In this document: in pieces, positions 53,631-62,532 of the stretch
Numbering within the stretch: the stretch's first letter is position 1
Layout of the letters: each line of letters opens with the position of its first letter
Assembly: GCF_014764715.1 (NCBI RefSeq)
Contig: NZ_JACXXE010000004.1
Location: 62,001 to 126,000, forward strand
Reading direction: 5' to 3'
Length of the DNA stretch: 64,000 bases
DNA from: Bacillus crepusculi
GTDB lineage: Bacteria; Bacillota; Bacilli; Bacillales; Bacillaceae
Translations under genes and position numbers: made by a program
The notes under the pieces: model-generated
The model's input: the letters and a program-made list of their open reading frames with translations, nothing else
Told to the model about the DNA's origin: nothing
Database searches by the model: none

Positions 53631-53637
53631 CTTATCC

Positions 53638-54975
53638 TTATGATACCAGCAGCTTCAAATAAGCAGCGTCGTTCCCCTCTTCAACCGCCTGTAAAATCTG
53701 CTGTGCCTGTGAGGCGTCTGTGACACTGCTTAACTTTTGCATGATCTCTTCTTTCGATAACGCATAGCCTGGTGCTCCCCGAGGGATATCGACCCGCTTG
53801 CAGGTGGTGGTGCCATCTGATAAGGTGAGCTTTACAATCGTAAAACGCCCTTTTGGTACCGCGTCTGGATGGGGTTCTGTCGTTTGATCATATCCTCTAT
53901 TCACCCGCTTCATCCATGTCCGCAGCTCTTTTGAAATGGCTTTTTTTGTAAAGGCATCCAGTGATAATGGATGTCCGAACACTGCAAGCGCGATGACGTA
54001 CTCGACGCTGAATCGTCCCTCTTCTCCAGTCAAAGGCGTCCGCTCCGTGAGTGCTGCATCTCCGCCTGGCGGAAAAATGACGTCGACCTGCTCAATCTGC
54101 CCCTGTAAGGAAGGGTGTTCTTTCACTAATGACTCAATCGCATCGGCTGCATGATGCGCAGCTGAACAAAACGGATAGACTTTGAACCATAGACCTGGCG
54201 ACACGATCCGCCACGCAGTGCCATAGCCCTCTAGCAAACATCTTTCCGCTAGCTTCTGATCTCCATAGAGAGAAAAGAAGCCAAGCTCTCCATCTAAAAC
54301 CGATTCACTTCCGCCAAAACCTGAACAAGCTAAATCCATGGACCACACGGCTGTTTTAGCGGCTAAGCCGGCTTGTAATGGTTTCATATCAGTCCCAAAC
54401 TGCTTTCGCATTCCAGCTGATTGCGCACCAGCAAAGCCGATCGCTTTCGCCAGCTCTTCCGGCGAAACTTGTTTCAAATAGCCAATGGCACATACTGCTG
54501 CAATAGCTCCGAGTGTTCCGGTATTGTGCCAGCCCCGTTCATAATGCGCCTTGCCAATGGATTCTCCAAGCCTTGCCATCACTTCAACACCTGTGATGTA
54601 AGCACTGAAAAACCGATCACCGTATGCCTCCCCATCAGTCATCTGGGAAAGCAAGGCCGGAATGATCACCGCACTTGGATGTCCTCTCACGTCTGAATGC
54701 ACATCATCATAATCAAGGGCGTGTATCAGGTAGCCGTTAAGCATCGCTGCGGATTGGCGGCTAACGTTCTTCCCTTGTCCAATGACGGGAATTTGAGCCG
54801 CTCCGCCTTCTTGATCCACAAGCACCATGAGCTTCTGAATCCCTTCATCCTCTTTCGCGGCAAGCGCTGCTGCCGCAGCGTCTAACAGACCGTTTCTAGC
54901 CATTTGAACGGCCTGTTGATCTTGAAGCGGATCAGCAGACAGCACTACCTCTGCGAGCTGTTTCGTTAGTTCCAT
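53638..54975 (-). CDS. yxeQ: YxeQ, MmgE/PrpD-family protein
   Basis: A 445-residue protein of the MmgE/PrpD family (methylcitrate dehydratase-like fold) with NGYLIHALDYDDVHSDVRGHPSAVIIPALL near 80-110 and FGTDMKPLQAGLAAKTAV near 195. It is the last gene of the yxe operon; in B. subtilis the same seven genes break down S-(2-succino)cysteine. The exact step of YxeQ is unclear. It overlaps yxeP by 10 bp. Confidence 0.9.
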   Translation of the reverse strand: MELTKQLAEVVLSADPLQDQQAVQMARNGLLDAAAAALAAKEDEGIQKLMVLVDQEGGAAQIPVIGQGKNVSRQSAAMLNGYLIHALDYDDVHSDVRGHPSAVIIPALLSQMTDGEAYGDRFFSAYITGVEVMARLGESIGKAHYERGWHNTGTLGAIAAVCAIGYLKQVSPEELAKAIGFAGAQSAGMRKQFGTDMKPLQAGLAAKTAVWSMDLACSGFGGSESVLDGELGFFSLYGDQKLAERCLLEGYGTAWRIVSPGLWFKVYPFCSAAHHAADAIESLVKEHPSLQGQIEQVDVIFPPGGDAALTERTPLTGEEGRFSVEYVIALAVFGHPLSLDAFTKKAISKELRTWMKRVNRGYDQTTEPHPDAVPKGRFTIVKLTLSDGTTTCKRVDIPRGAPGYALSKEEIMQKLSSVTDASQAQQILQAVEEGNDAAYLKLLVS

Positions 54976-56123
54976 GATCGTGACTCCAACGTTCGAACGG
55001 CAAGCTCGGCAAAGAAGGCAGCGGCAACTGGCAGTGCGTCTTCATTTAACGTAAAGGCAGGATGATGCCATTCCTTTGTACCGCTAGTCCCCATCCAAAC
55101 AAAAAAGCCTGGAATGCGCTCTTGATAAAGGGCAAAGTCTTCTCCGCCTGGTGATTGCTCTGCCTCCACTACTGTGAGATCAAGCGCACCCGCTGTTTCT
55201 TCTACCATCTTTGTCAGGCGCTCGTCATTCATCACAGAAGGCAAATATGGATGCCATCTCACTTCTGCCTTTGCACCAAAACCTTCTGCAATTCCGCTCA
55301 CGATTTGTTTCATGAGATTTGGAATCATTGCTCTCACTTCAGGCTCAAACGTCCGAACGGTTCCTTCCATCTCAACACGATCAGGTATCACATTCCATGA
55401 TGTGCCCCCTTGAATACGTGTGATGCTGACAACCGCATGATGCAAGGAGCTGATGCGGCGGCTGACGATTTGTTGAAGAGCGCTTGTGATTTGCCCGCTA
55501 ATGGCAATTGGGTCCACCGTATGATTCGGAATTCCGGCATGACCGCCTGTTCCTTTAATATCGATTTCAAATCGATCAACACTTGCCATCAATGCTTTTT
55601 CTCTGATGCCAATGGTGCCAACTGGCAGGTCAGGTTTGTTATGCATACCGAAAATTGCATCAACCCCATCTAAAACGCCTGCCTCTATGACGTGTTTCGC
55701 CCCTTGAGCGACTTCCTCAGCTGGCTGGAACAAAATGCGGACGGTTCCCTTGATCTCGTGTTTACGTTCGTTTAATAGGGCGGCCGCACCAAAGATCGAC
55801 GCTGTATGGAAATCATGACCGCATGCATGCATTTTGCCCGGTTCCTTTGAAGTAAATGGTTCGCCAGATGCCTCTTCAATCGGAAGTGCATCAATATCGG
55901 CTCTCAGGGCAATCGTTGGTCCCTCTTGTTCTCCTTTGATTTCACAGACAACCCCTGTTTGAAGATCCGGCACATCGAGAATCGTGATTCCTTCCTCTTC
56001 TAACCAGCGGCGCAGTTTCTTGGTCGTTTCATATTCCTCAAACGACAGCTCTGGATGCTCATGAAGCGCTCGGCGTATGTTAATTAAACGTTTGTTTAAA
56101 GCTTCATTTCCTATTGATTTCAC
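54966..56123 (-). CDS. yxeP: YxeP, M20-family deacetylase
   Basis: A 385-residue M20 amidohydrolase with the metal-binding motif MHACGHDFHTASI (about 98-110), the Glu pair in FQPAEEVAQGAKHVIEAG and the dimerisation lid GTGGHAGIPNH. In the S-(2-succino)cysteine pathway it removes the acetyl group from N-acetylcysteine at the end. Position and neighbours match B. subtilis. Confidence 0.92.
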   Translation of the reverse strand: MKSIGNEALNKRLINIRRALHEHPELSFEEYETTKKLRRWLEEEGITILDVPDLQTGVVCEIKGEQEGPTIALRADIDALPIEEASGEPFTSKEPGKMHACGHDFHTASIFGAAALLNERKHEIKGTVRILFQPAEEVAQGAKHVIEAGVLDGVDAIFGMHNKPDLPVGTIGIREKALMASVDRFEIDIKGTGGHAGIPNHTVDPIAISGQITSALQQIVSRRISSLHHAVVSITRIQGGTSWNVIPDRVEMEGTVRTFEPEVRAMIPNLMKQIVSGIAEGFGAKAEVRWHPYLPSVMNDERLTKMVEETAGALDLTVVEAEQSPGGEDFALYQERIPGFFVWMGTSGTKEWHHPAFTLNEDALPVAAAFFAELAVRTLESRSWN

Positions 56124-56157
56124 TTGACACTCACCCCTCTAAAGAGTAAAAAGCAGC

Positions 56158-56904
56158 TTATGCTTCTTCAGCCGCTGCTTCTTTTTGGATAAATCGTTTC
56201 GTCCGTTCGTTCTTCGTTTCATCAAATAGCTCTTTTGGCGTCCCCTGCTCGATGATATGACCATCTGCCATAAAAATCACATGGTCTGCCACTTCTCTTG
56301 CAAATGCCATTTCATGTGTGACGATGATCATGGTTGTTTCTTGTATCGCAATGGATTTAATGACTTGAAGCACGCCTGAGACGAGCTCTGGATCTAATGC
56401 TGACGTCGGTTCATCCAGCAGAATCGCATGTGGATCAACAGCTAATGCACGGGCAATCCCAATTCGCTGCTGCTGTCCACCAGATAATGTGACCGGGTAG
56501 CTGTCAGCCTTTTGTTCTAATCCTACCTGCTTCAGCAGCTTCATTCCGATCTCATTTGCCTGCTGTTTGGTCATTTTTTTCGTTACAAGCAGTGATTCTG
56601 TAATATTTTGTAGTGCTGTCTTGTTTTTAAAAAGATTATAGTTTTGAAACACCATAGCGGTTTGCTGACGAAGGTGATGGGCTTCTTTACGTGTATATTT
56701 GGACGCATCGAGCTTCGCATCGCCAATTTCAATCGTGCCTTCATCTGGCGTTTCTAATAAATTTAAGCAGCGTAGCAAGGTTGATTTACCGGAGCCAGAA
56801 GGTCCGATAATGGCCACAACCTGCCCTTTTTGTACGTCGAGATTGATTCCGTCTAAGACGACAAGGTCGCCGAATGATTTTTTCAAATTGGTGAGCTTGA
56901 TCAT
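56158..56904 (-). CDS. yxeO: YxeO, amino acid ABC transporter ATPase
   Basis: A 248-residue polar amino acid ATPase: Walker A GPSGSGKST (about 34-42), signature LSGGQQQRIGIARAL, Walker B ILLDEPTSALD and the H-loop VTHEMAFAREVADH. The ATG at 56904 lies five bases after AAGGAGGTG; the longer GTG form would overlap that site. Partner of YxeN and YxeM. Confidence 0.93.
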   Translation of the reverse strand: MIKLTNLKKSFGDLVVLDGINLDVQKGQVVAIIGPSGSGKSTLLRCLNLLETPDEGTIEIGDAKLDASKYTRKEAHHLRQQTAMVFQNYNLFKNKTALQNITESLLVTKKMTKQQANEIGMKLLKQVGLEQKADSYPVTLSGGQQQRIGIARALAVDPHAILLDEPTSALDPELVSGVLQVIKSIAIQETTMIIVTHEMAFAREVADHVIFMADGHIIEQGTPKELFDETKNERTKRFIQKEAAAEEA

Positions 56905-56916
56905 GTCCACACCTCC

Positions 56917-57591
56917 TTAATTCCGGTAAGGTTTGCTGAGTTTTCGTTCAAATAGGTCTTGCAGGAAGCTATAAATGATGGTCAGCACCCAGTATACAAT
57001 CCCTACAGCTAAATAGGTTTCAAAGTATTTATAATTTGCCGATGCAATCATCTTCCCTTGTGCAAACATTTCTGCCACCCCGATGGTAAAGGCAAGAGAT
57101 GTTTCTTTTAAAAGACCGATAAAGGTATTTCCCGTCGCTGGAATCGCATTTCTGACGGCCTGCGGGAAAATAATTCTGACGTAAGACTGCCATCTTGTCA
57201 TGCCGACAGATAAGCAGGCCTCAAGCTGTCCTTCATCTACAGAGTTGAGGGCCGCTCTGAAAATTTCTGCTAAGTATGCTGAGTTTTTAATACTTAATCC
57301 GATAATGACCGCTGTTAAGGCATCCATTGAGGTCATCGCAGGGAATAGCTGCGGAAGACCAAAATAAATGAGAAAGAGCTGAACCAGGGTTGGAACCGCT
57401 CTGAAGAAAGAAATATACAGCTTGGCAAATTGGTATAGGACAGGTATCCGGTTTTTCGTAATAAGAGCGAATACCACACCAATGATAATGGCAAATACCA
57501 TGGAGACAATCGCCATGAAGATCGTTATCGGCAAGTATTGAATCAAGGTCGGAAAAACCGTCACCATATACTGCCAATCAATTTTATTCAT
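56917..57591 (-). CDS. yxeN: YxeN, amino acid ABC transporter permease
   Basis: A 224-residue permease of the HisMQ type with about five helices and the EAA loop EACLSVGMTRWQSYVRIIFPQAVRNAIPATGN (start near 133). It forms the membrane channel for YxeM-bound sulfur compound, probably S-(2-succino)cysteine. Confidence 0.92.
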   Translation of the reverse strand: MNKIDWQYMVTVFPTLIQYLPITIFMAIVSMVFAIIIGVVFALITKNRIPVLYQFAKLYISFFRAVPTLVQLFLIYFGLPQLFPAMTSMDALTAVIIGLSIKNSAYLAEIFRAALNSVDEGQLEACLSVGMTRWQSYVRIIFPQAVRNAIPATGNTFIGLLKETSLAFTIGVAEMFAQGKMIASANYKYFETYLAVGIVYWVLTIIYSFLQDLFERKLSKPYRN

Positions 57592-57615
57592 GTCTGCTCT
57601 TCACCGCCGCTGTCG

Positions 57616-58410
57616 TTATTTTTTAATTGGCACTGTGACATCGTCTTTGAAATATTTCTCAGACAATTTCTTAAGTGTCCCGTCTTCTCTTAATTCTTTG
57701 ATCGCTTTGTTAAATTCTTCTCTTATCTTGTCGTGCTTTTCATCTTTGGCAAATGGGTAGCCTACTTCTTCATATACAATGGGATTGCCGACGATTTTCA
57801 AAGGAAGTCCTGTTTTTTCAATTTGAGCTAACAATACACTGCGTCCGTTGACATAAGCATCCACGCGGCCATTTGCCACTTCATTTAATACACCGTCTTG
57901 CGTTTCATATGTTTTGATATTGATTTTCTTATCTGGGTCTTTGCTCTCTAGGTTTTTGGCATGGTTTGAACCAAGAACCGCCGCCACTGTTTTTCCTTTT
58001 AAATCATCAAGACCTTTGATGTCGTTGTTGTCCTTTTTCACAATGATTTGTGTTCCTGCGTAAGCGTACGTATCTGTAAAGTTAAACGTTTGTTTACGCT
58101 CGTCTGTGATCGCAACTTGGTTTGATACGGTATCCAGCTTACCAGATGTCAGCTGCCCCATGAGTCCGCTGAATTCACTCAGCTGCCAGTCTAGTTTGTA
58201 GCCCAGTTTTTTCGCAATCGCTTCTGTTACTTCGACATCGAATCCAACAAGCTTGCCGTTTTCTTTATAAGCAAATGGATAGCTTTGACCTGTGGCGCCT
58301 ACCTTTAATACCTTTTCGTCTTTGCCTTCACTTTGATTGTTGCCGCCGCAAGCTGCTAAAACTGCCAGCATTGCTGCAAATAGAACGACTAGCCATTTTT
58401 TGTTTTTCAT
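57616..58410 (-). CDS. yxeM: YxeM, substrate-binding lipoprotein
   Basis: A 264-residue solute-binding protein (SBP_bac_3). Signal MKNKKWLVVLFAAMLAVLAAC with lipobox LAAC and Cys21, then KVLKVGATGQSYPFAYKENGKLVGFDVEV. It sits outside the membrane and delivers the ligand to YxeN. In B. subtilis the operon is repressed by CymR in the presence of cysteine. Confidence 0.93.
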   Translation of the reverse strand: MKNKKWLVVLFAAMLAVLAACGGNNQSEGKDEKVLKVGATGQSYPFAYKENGKLVGFDVEVTEAIAKKLGYKLDWQLSEFSGLMGQLTSGKLDTVSNQVAITDERKQTFNFTDTYAYAGTQIIVKKDNNDIKGLDDLKGKTVAAVLGSNHAKNLESKDPDKKINIKTYETQDGVLNEVANGRVDAYVNGRSVLLAQIEKTGLPLKIVGNPIVYEEVGYPFAKDEKHDKIREEFNKAIKELREDGTLKKLSEKYFKDDVTVPIKK

Positions 58411-58432
58411 GTTCGTAAACCCTTCTTTCCTC

Positions 58433-58936
58433 TTATGGTTGTATAATATCTGTTCTTAATTGTTTTTTAAAATAAACCGTCATGTGACCTTTGCCTAAAT
58501 CCTTTTCTCCTGCTCTCACATAGCCTTTGCGCTCATACATGTCCATGAGCCACGGATGCTTATCAGCTGTACCGAGTGACACATACGGTACCTTCAGTGT
58601 ATCCCTTAGCACCTCAGCTTCCACCCATTCTAGCAAGGTAGAGCCTGTCCCTTTTTTGGCGGATGGTTCTGAGGCAAACCACCAGATGTGCGGGACGCCA
58701 AACGGTCCTGGCTGCTCTCCCCAAGGCATACGGAGTGATAAGGTTGATAGAAGCTCTCCGTTTTCTTCCATCACATAGCAAAGATTCTTTTGTACATTTT
58801 TCTGAACGAGAGCAAAATCGGCATGTGCTGCTTGGAACTGGATACCGAGCTCACGAATTGGCTCATAGGCTCTTGTTGTCAGTTCAAGAAGTGCCTCTAT
58901 ATCCGCCTCTGTTGCCAGACGAAACGTGTATCCCAA
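58433..58936 (-). CDS. yxeL: YxeL, GNAT N-acetyltransferase
   Basis: A 167-residue GNAT protein with the acetyl-CoA loop SAKKGTGSTLLEWVE (about 95-110). In B. subtilis YxeL acetylates S-(2-succino)cysteine as the first step of its breakdown. It lies 17 bp after yxeK. Confidence 0.9.
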   Translation of the reverse strand: MGYTFRLATEADIEALLELTTRAYEPIRELGIQFQAAHADFALVQKNVQKNLCYVMEENGELLSTLSLRMPWGEQPGPFGVPHIWWFASEPSAKKGTGSTLLEWVEAEVLRDTLKVPYVSLGTADKHPWLMDMYERKGYVRAGEKDLGKGHMTVYFKKQLRTDIIQP

Positions 58937-58953
58937 CGTTAGTCACCTCACCC

Positions 58954-60279
58954 TTATGTCGTGTAGCGATTTTTTGGCTGTTTTAATCCGAGATTTTCTC
59001 GTAAGGTTTGTCCTGTGTAATCGGTTTTGAATAAGCCTCGTTCCTGAAGGATCGGGACGACGCGTTCTACAAATACATCTAGTCCTTCTGGCAAGAGCGG
59101 CGGCATCACATTAAAGCCATCTGCTGCTTCTTCATGAAGCCATGTTTCCATCACATCTGCTAGCTGCTGCGGCGTTCCAATGAAAATATTGTGACCGCGA
59201 GAGCCGGCAACAGATTGATAGAGCTGGCGAATGGTCAGGTTATCCTTTCTCGCCATATTCATCACTAGATCAAAACGGCTTTTCACCGCATTTGACGTGC
59301 TTGGATCAATTTCTGGAAGTGGTCCGTCTAAAGGATACTGAGACAGATCAATACCACCTAAGTAGTTTTGCAGAATGCTTAGACCAATTTCAGGAACAAT
59401 TAGCTCCTGTAATTCTTCATACTTCGCTTTTGCTTCTTCTTCTGTATCGGCAATGATTGGGAAGATGCCTGGCATGATGCTGACGTCCTCTCTTGCACGA
59501 CCAGCAGCCTCTACTTTCTCCTTCAAGCTTTGATAAAATTCCTTCGCTTTATCGAGATCGTTTTGGGCAGTGAAAATAAGCTCAGCCGTTTTCGCTGCAA
59601 GCTTTTGACCATCTTCGGAAGATCCTGCTTGAATGATCACTGGTTGCCCTTGCGGCGTGCGTGATACGTTGAGCGGGCCCCGTACAGAGAAGAATTCACC
59701 CTTGTGCTGGAGTTCATGAAGCTTACTAGACTCGAAGAATTCGCCCGTTTCCTTGTTTCTCACAAGCGCGTCCTCTTCCCAAGAATCCCAAAGACCTTTC
59801 ACAACCTCTACGAATTCCTCTGCTCGCTCATATCGTTTGTGGTGTGCTAAATGCTCTTGTCGGCTAAAATTTTTCGCTGTTTCTTCAATAGAAGATGTGA
59901 CCACATTCCATGCTGCTCTTCCGCCTGATAAATGATCAAGAGAGGCAAACTGTCTTGCAATATGGAATGGCTCACTGTATGTAGTGGATGCTGTAGCTGC
60001 TAAACCAATTGTTGACGTAGACTCAGCAATGGAAGAAAGCAGGGTGAGCGGTTCAAATCTCGTTAATACGTTCGGATGAGAGGTTTGATTAATCGATAAG
60101 CTGTCGGCTAAAAAGAGCAAATCCAGCTTTCCTTCCTCTGCCTTTTTCGCTAATTGTTTAAAATAATCAAGATTCATAGCTGCATCTGGTACGGCATTCG
60201 GATGTCTCCAAGAGGCGACATGATGTCCAGTTCCTGCGATGAATACGCCTAGCTTGAGCTTCCGTTTCGGCTGTGACAC
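58954..60279 (-). CDS. yxeK: YxeK, flavin-dependent monooxygenase of the S-(2-succino)cysteine pathway
   Basis: A 441-residue LLM-class (NtaA/SnaA/DszA) monooxygenase. FIAGTGHHVASWRHP is near the start, then FLADSLS, GLAATASTTYSEPFHIARQFASLDHLSGGRAAWNVVTS-type core and GSSEDGQKLAAKTAELIFTAQ. It oxidises N-acetyl-S-(2-succino)cysteine, releasing N-acetylcysteine and oxaloacetate, with FMNH2 from a reductase. The GTG start has AAAGGATG ahead. It opens the operon yxeK-L-M-N-O-P-Q. Confidence 0.93.
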   Translation of the reverse strand: MSQPKRKLKLGVFIAGTGHHVASWRHPNAVPDAAMNLDYFKQLAKKAEEGKLDLLFLADSLSINQTSHPNVLTRFEPLTLLSSIAESTSTIGLAATASTTYSEPFHIARQFASLDHLSGGRAAWNVVTSSIEETAKNFSRQEHLAHHKRYERAEEFVEVVKGLWDSWEEDALVRNKETGEFFESSKLHELQHKGEFFSVRGPLNVSRTPQGQPVIIQAGSSEDGQKLAAKTAELIFTAQNDLDKAKEFYQSLKEKVEAAGRAREDVSIMPGIFPIIADTEEEAKAKYEELQELIVPEIGLSILQNYLGGIDLSQYPLDGPLPEIDPSTSNAVKSRFDLVMNMARKDNLTIRQLYQSVAGSRGHNIFIGTPQQLADVMETWLHEEAADGFNVMPPLLPEGLDVFVERVVPILQERGLFKTDYTGQTLRENLGLKQPKNRYTT

Positions 60280-60370
60280 TTGTTCTTCATCCTTTCTATA
60301 TCTCCCTGTATCAAGCTGTTTTTCTCACAAGATACATTTTTCTGATTGAATTAATCGGTTTTATCCATAA

Positions 60371-60432
60371 AAAAAGGGCAAATGTTACGAAAAATGAAAA
60401 ATGAAAAATAATTATTACTATATGCCCTTTTT
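60371..60432 (-). terminator. long-loop hairpin between yclG and yxeK
   Basis: AAAAAGGGCA and TGCCCTTTTT arms enclose a 42-base AT-rich loop that contains three perfect tandem GAAAAAT units (60389-60409). It follows yclG by 55 bases and is probably its terminator. The loop is unusually long. Confidence 0.55.
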
Positions 60433-60486
60433 ACAGGATTGTCAACCGCCTTCTGAACCTCCAAAATAAGGGATTTCACAAGCTCA

Positions 60487-62271
60487 TCACGGTGTATCGA
60501 TTTCAATATTTCCGATGAGCCGGTCCGTCGTATGTGTCATTAATTGACTGCGCTCCAGCATGTTATGGGCGATCACAGAATGAGTGGAAGACATCGTGCG
60601 GACGGCAATGGCTTTTTGAGGAGATACATTGATGATATTATTTCGCAGCACACGGGCTGAGGCGGCTTGGTCAATAAAGATCGCCGTCGGCTGTCCGATC
60701 GAACGATTTAAATAGAAGCGGTTATCTCCTATTTGTGGGGAGCCATTTTTAATATACATCACCACATATAAGGATGTTTCTTCAAAGGAATTGTCTTTAA
60801 TCTCCAACTGACCCGTCGTGCTGCTGTATACAGCGTAGTTTTGATAGTTCTTAAAGCGATTCTGCCATATGAAAGCCTTCGCATTTCCGGTGACACTGAT
60901 AGTATACGAAGACGCAATCCCTGATCGTCCTTCTTGAATAAAGTGATTGCCGTTGATTCCAGCTTCTCCGTCCTGCACCCAGATCCCTCTGCTGAATTCT
61001 TTGAATTGATTGTGCTGGATCAGGATATTCGTTCCTCTCACCATCGCCGCATCAATCACAGAGTAGATCGTATTGTTTGAAAAGACGACGCTATCGGATT
61101 GATAGATACGTAGCGATGTGCTTCTTAATTGTGTATTTGTCCCTGATTCAATATGGTTTCCTTCTATTAGAATGCGATTTGCCATATAAACGGACACAGC
61201 CGCATCTTCAAAAAGACTAATCTTATTGCCTGTAATATGAACGCTGTCTCCCCTCACATCAATGCCTTTTTCAAACCCCTCAATCATATTGCCAATAATG
61301 ATCACATTGTTCTCCGTTTGATCAAGCGGCACGCCTAAGCTCGTAATCCCTGCTTTTGTTACGCCCCCTCCCACTGCACGGATTAAATTGTTGGCAATGA
61401 TCGTTTCGGTGGCAAAGCCATAGGAGATACTGCTATCTGTATGATTGCCTTCAATGATCACACCATAGCCGTTGAAGTTATAAATGGAGCTTGCGGCACC
61501 TCCTCTTACGATGTTGTTTCTAATCTGGATATTCAGCGGTTCCTCCATATTCACCGCATTTTCTCCGTAGCCTTCAATATCAATGCCCATTCTCGGTTCG
61601 ACCCCGTTGACTCCTGCTCTTTCCAGCAAACAGTCCTCCACAATGACCCCATTACAGCCAGTAATCGATAGATTGTTTCGTCTTGAATCTGTGATGGTGC
61701 AGCCAGAAATGTGAATAGATGAAGCAGGCGAGTACGATTCAATCTGTGTCAATAAACCATGGGGACTGACAATGATGCCGTCTCCCGTACAATTCTTTAT
61801 TTGCACATGATTCACATTCACGTGGGAGGCACCTTCAATACATATTCCAAAGCCCCACTCATGGGTTTTTCGTTCAGGGGGGAGCGACTTGTACACATGC
61901 TCCTGACGGTCCCCTTCAATTCGTCCGCCCTGGATGGTGACATGCTGAACCTTTCCTATATAAAAGGCCGCATACCCCCACGAATCATTTGGTTTTACCT
62001 TTATCACAGCATCCGGCGCCATCTCAATACATATATGACTTGGCACCCTTATACATGCACCTCGAAAAGGAAAAAATGGATCCCCTCTGTACACCGCATC
62101 AATTAAATACGTGCCACTCGGCAGCCAGACGTGTGAATACCCTTGTGCTTTCGTCCATTCTAAGCATTCATTCAGCTTGACTGTACAGTCCGTTTTCCCG
62201 TCAGCAATCACACCAAAATCTAGTACATTGACAACGGGTTTTTTCAGATCAGATTCATTTAATTCCCCCAA
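60487..62271 (-). CDS. yclG: YclG, right-handed parallel beta-helix protein (pectate lyase superfamily)
   Basis: A 594-residue protein with a Pectate_lyase_3-type start (VVNVLDFGVIADGKTDCTVKLNECLEWTKAQG) and then about 20 beta-helix rungs with repeated N-N-x-I-type turns (IEGNHIESG, ITGNKISLF, IQHNQFKEF). No signal peptide is seen, so it is likely cytosolic or leaves the cell by another way. In B. subtilis yclG lies divergent from the peptide transporter gene, as here. I set the start at the TTG at 62271 because AAAAGGAGGGG lies six bases ahead; the ATG at 62295 is possible. A carbohydrate-acting enzyme is assumed, substrate unknown. Confidence 0.85.
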   Translation of the reverse strand: MGELNESDLKKPVVNVLDFGVIADGKTDCTVKLNECLEWTKAQGYSHVWLPSGTYLIDAVYRGDPFFPFRGACIRVPSHICIEMAPDAVIKVKPNDSWGYAAFYIGKVQHVTIQGGRIEGDRQEHVYKSLPPERKTHEWGFGICIEGASHVNVNHVQIKNCTGDGIIVSPHGLLTQIESYSPASSIHISGCTITDSRRNNLSITGCNGVIVEDCLLERAGVNGVEPRMGIDIEGYGENAVNMEEPLNIQIRNNIVRGGAASSIYNFNGYGVIIEGNHTDSSISYGFATETIIANNLIRAVGGGVTKAGITSLGVPLDQTENNVIIIGNMIEGFEKGIDVRGDSVHITGNKISLFEDAAVSVYMANRILIEGNHIESGTNTQLRSTSLRIYQSDSVVFSNNTIYSVIDAAMVRGTNILIQHNQFKEFSRGIWVQDGEAGINGNHFIQEGRSGIASSYTISVTGNAKAFIWQNRFKNYQNYAVYSSTTGQLEIKDNSFEETSLYVVMYIKNGSPQIGDNRFYLNRSIGQPTAIFIDQAASARVLRNNIINVSPQKAIAVRTMSSTHSVIAHNMLERSQLMTHTTDRLIGNIEIDTP

Positions 62272-62465
62272 CCAAAACCCCTCCTTTTCATACATGTCCT
62301 CTCATCATCCTATGCATGTAGGAAGGGTTTGCCTGTACAGCACTTCAAATTTTATATAAATTCTTTTAGAATAACTTTCCGAACATTTTTACTTAAATGA
62401 ATTTTTATTTTTTGAGTCTTTACGCCTATTGATCTAACATTTTCCTGTTTTAGAATAGTTTTATA

Positions 62466-62494
62466 TTGACACAAGTACTATACAAGAATATCAT
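62466..62494 (+). promoter_or_regulatory. SigA promoter of dtpT
   Basis: A perfect -35 TTGACA, 17 bp, TATCAT, about 38 bp before the start codon. AT-rich sequence upstream could hold CodY sites; none is clear. Confidence 0.75.
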
Positions 62495-62532
62495 TTTTCT
62501 CATATCTCTTTTTTTAAGAAAGGACCTATGCC

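Noticed and set aside
60280-60370. CymR box or SAM riboswitch before yxeK
   Set aside because: Only a weak GATT/AATC inverted repeat is seen near 60345; it is not enough to call, and no riboswitch fits in this length.
62296-62460. CodY box before dtpT
   Set aside because: The best match has about five mismatches to the 15-base consensus in very AT-rich sequence.
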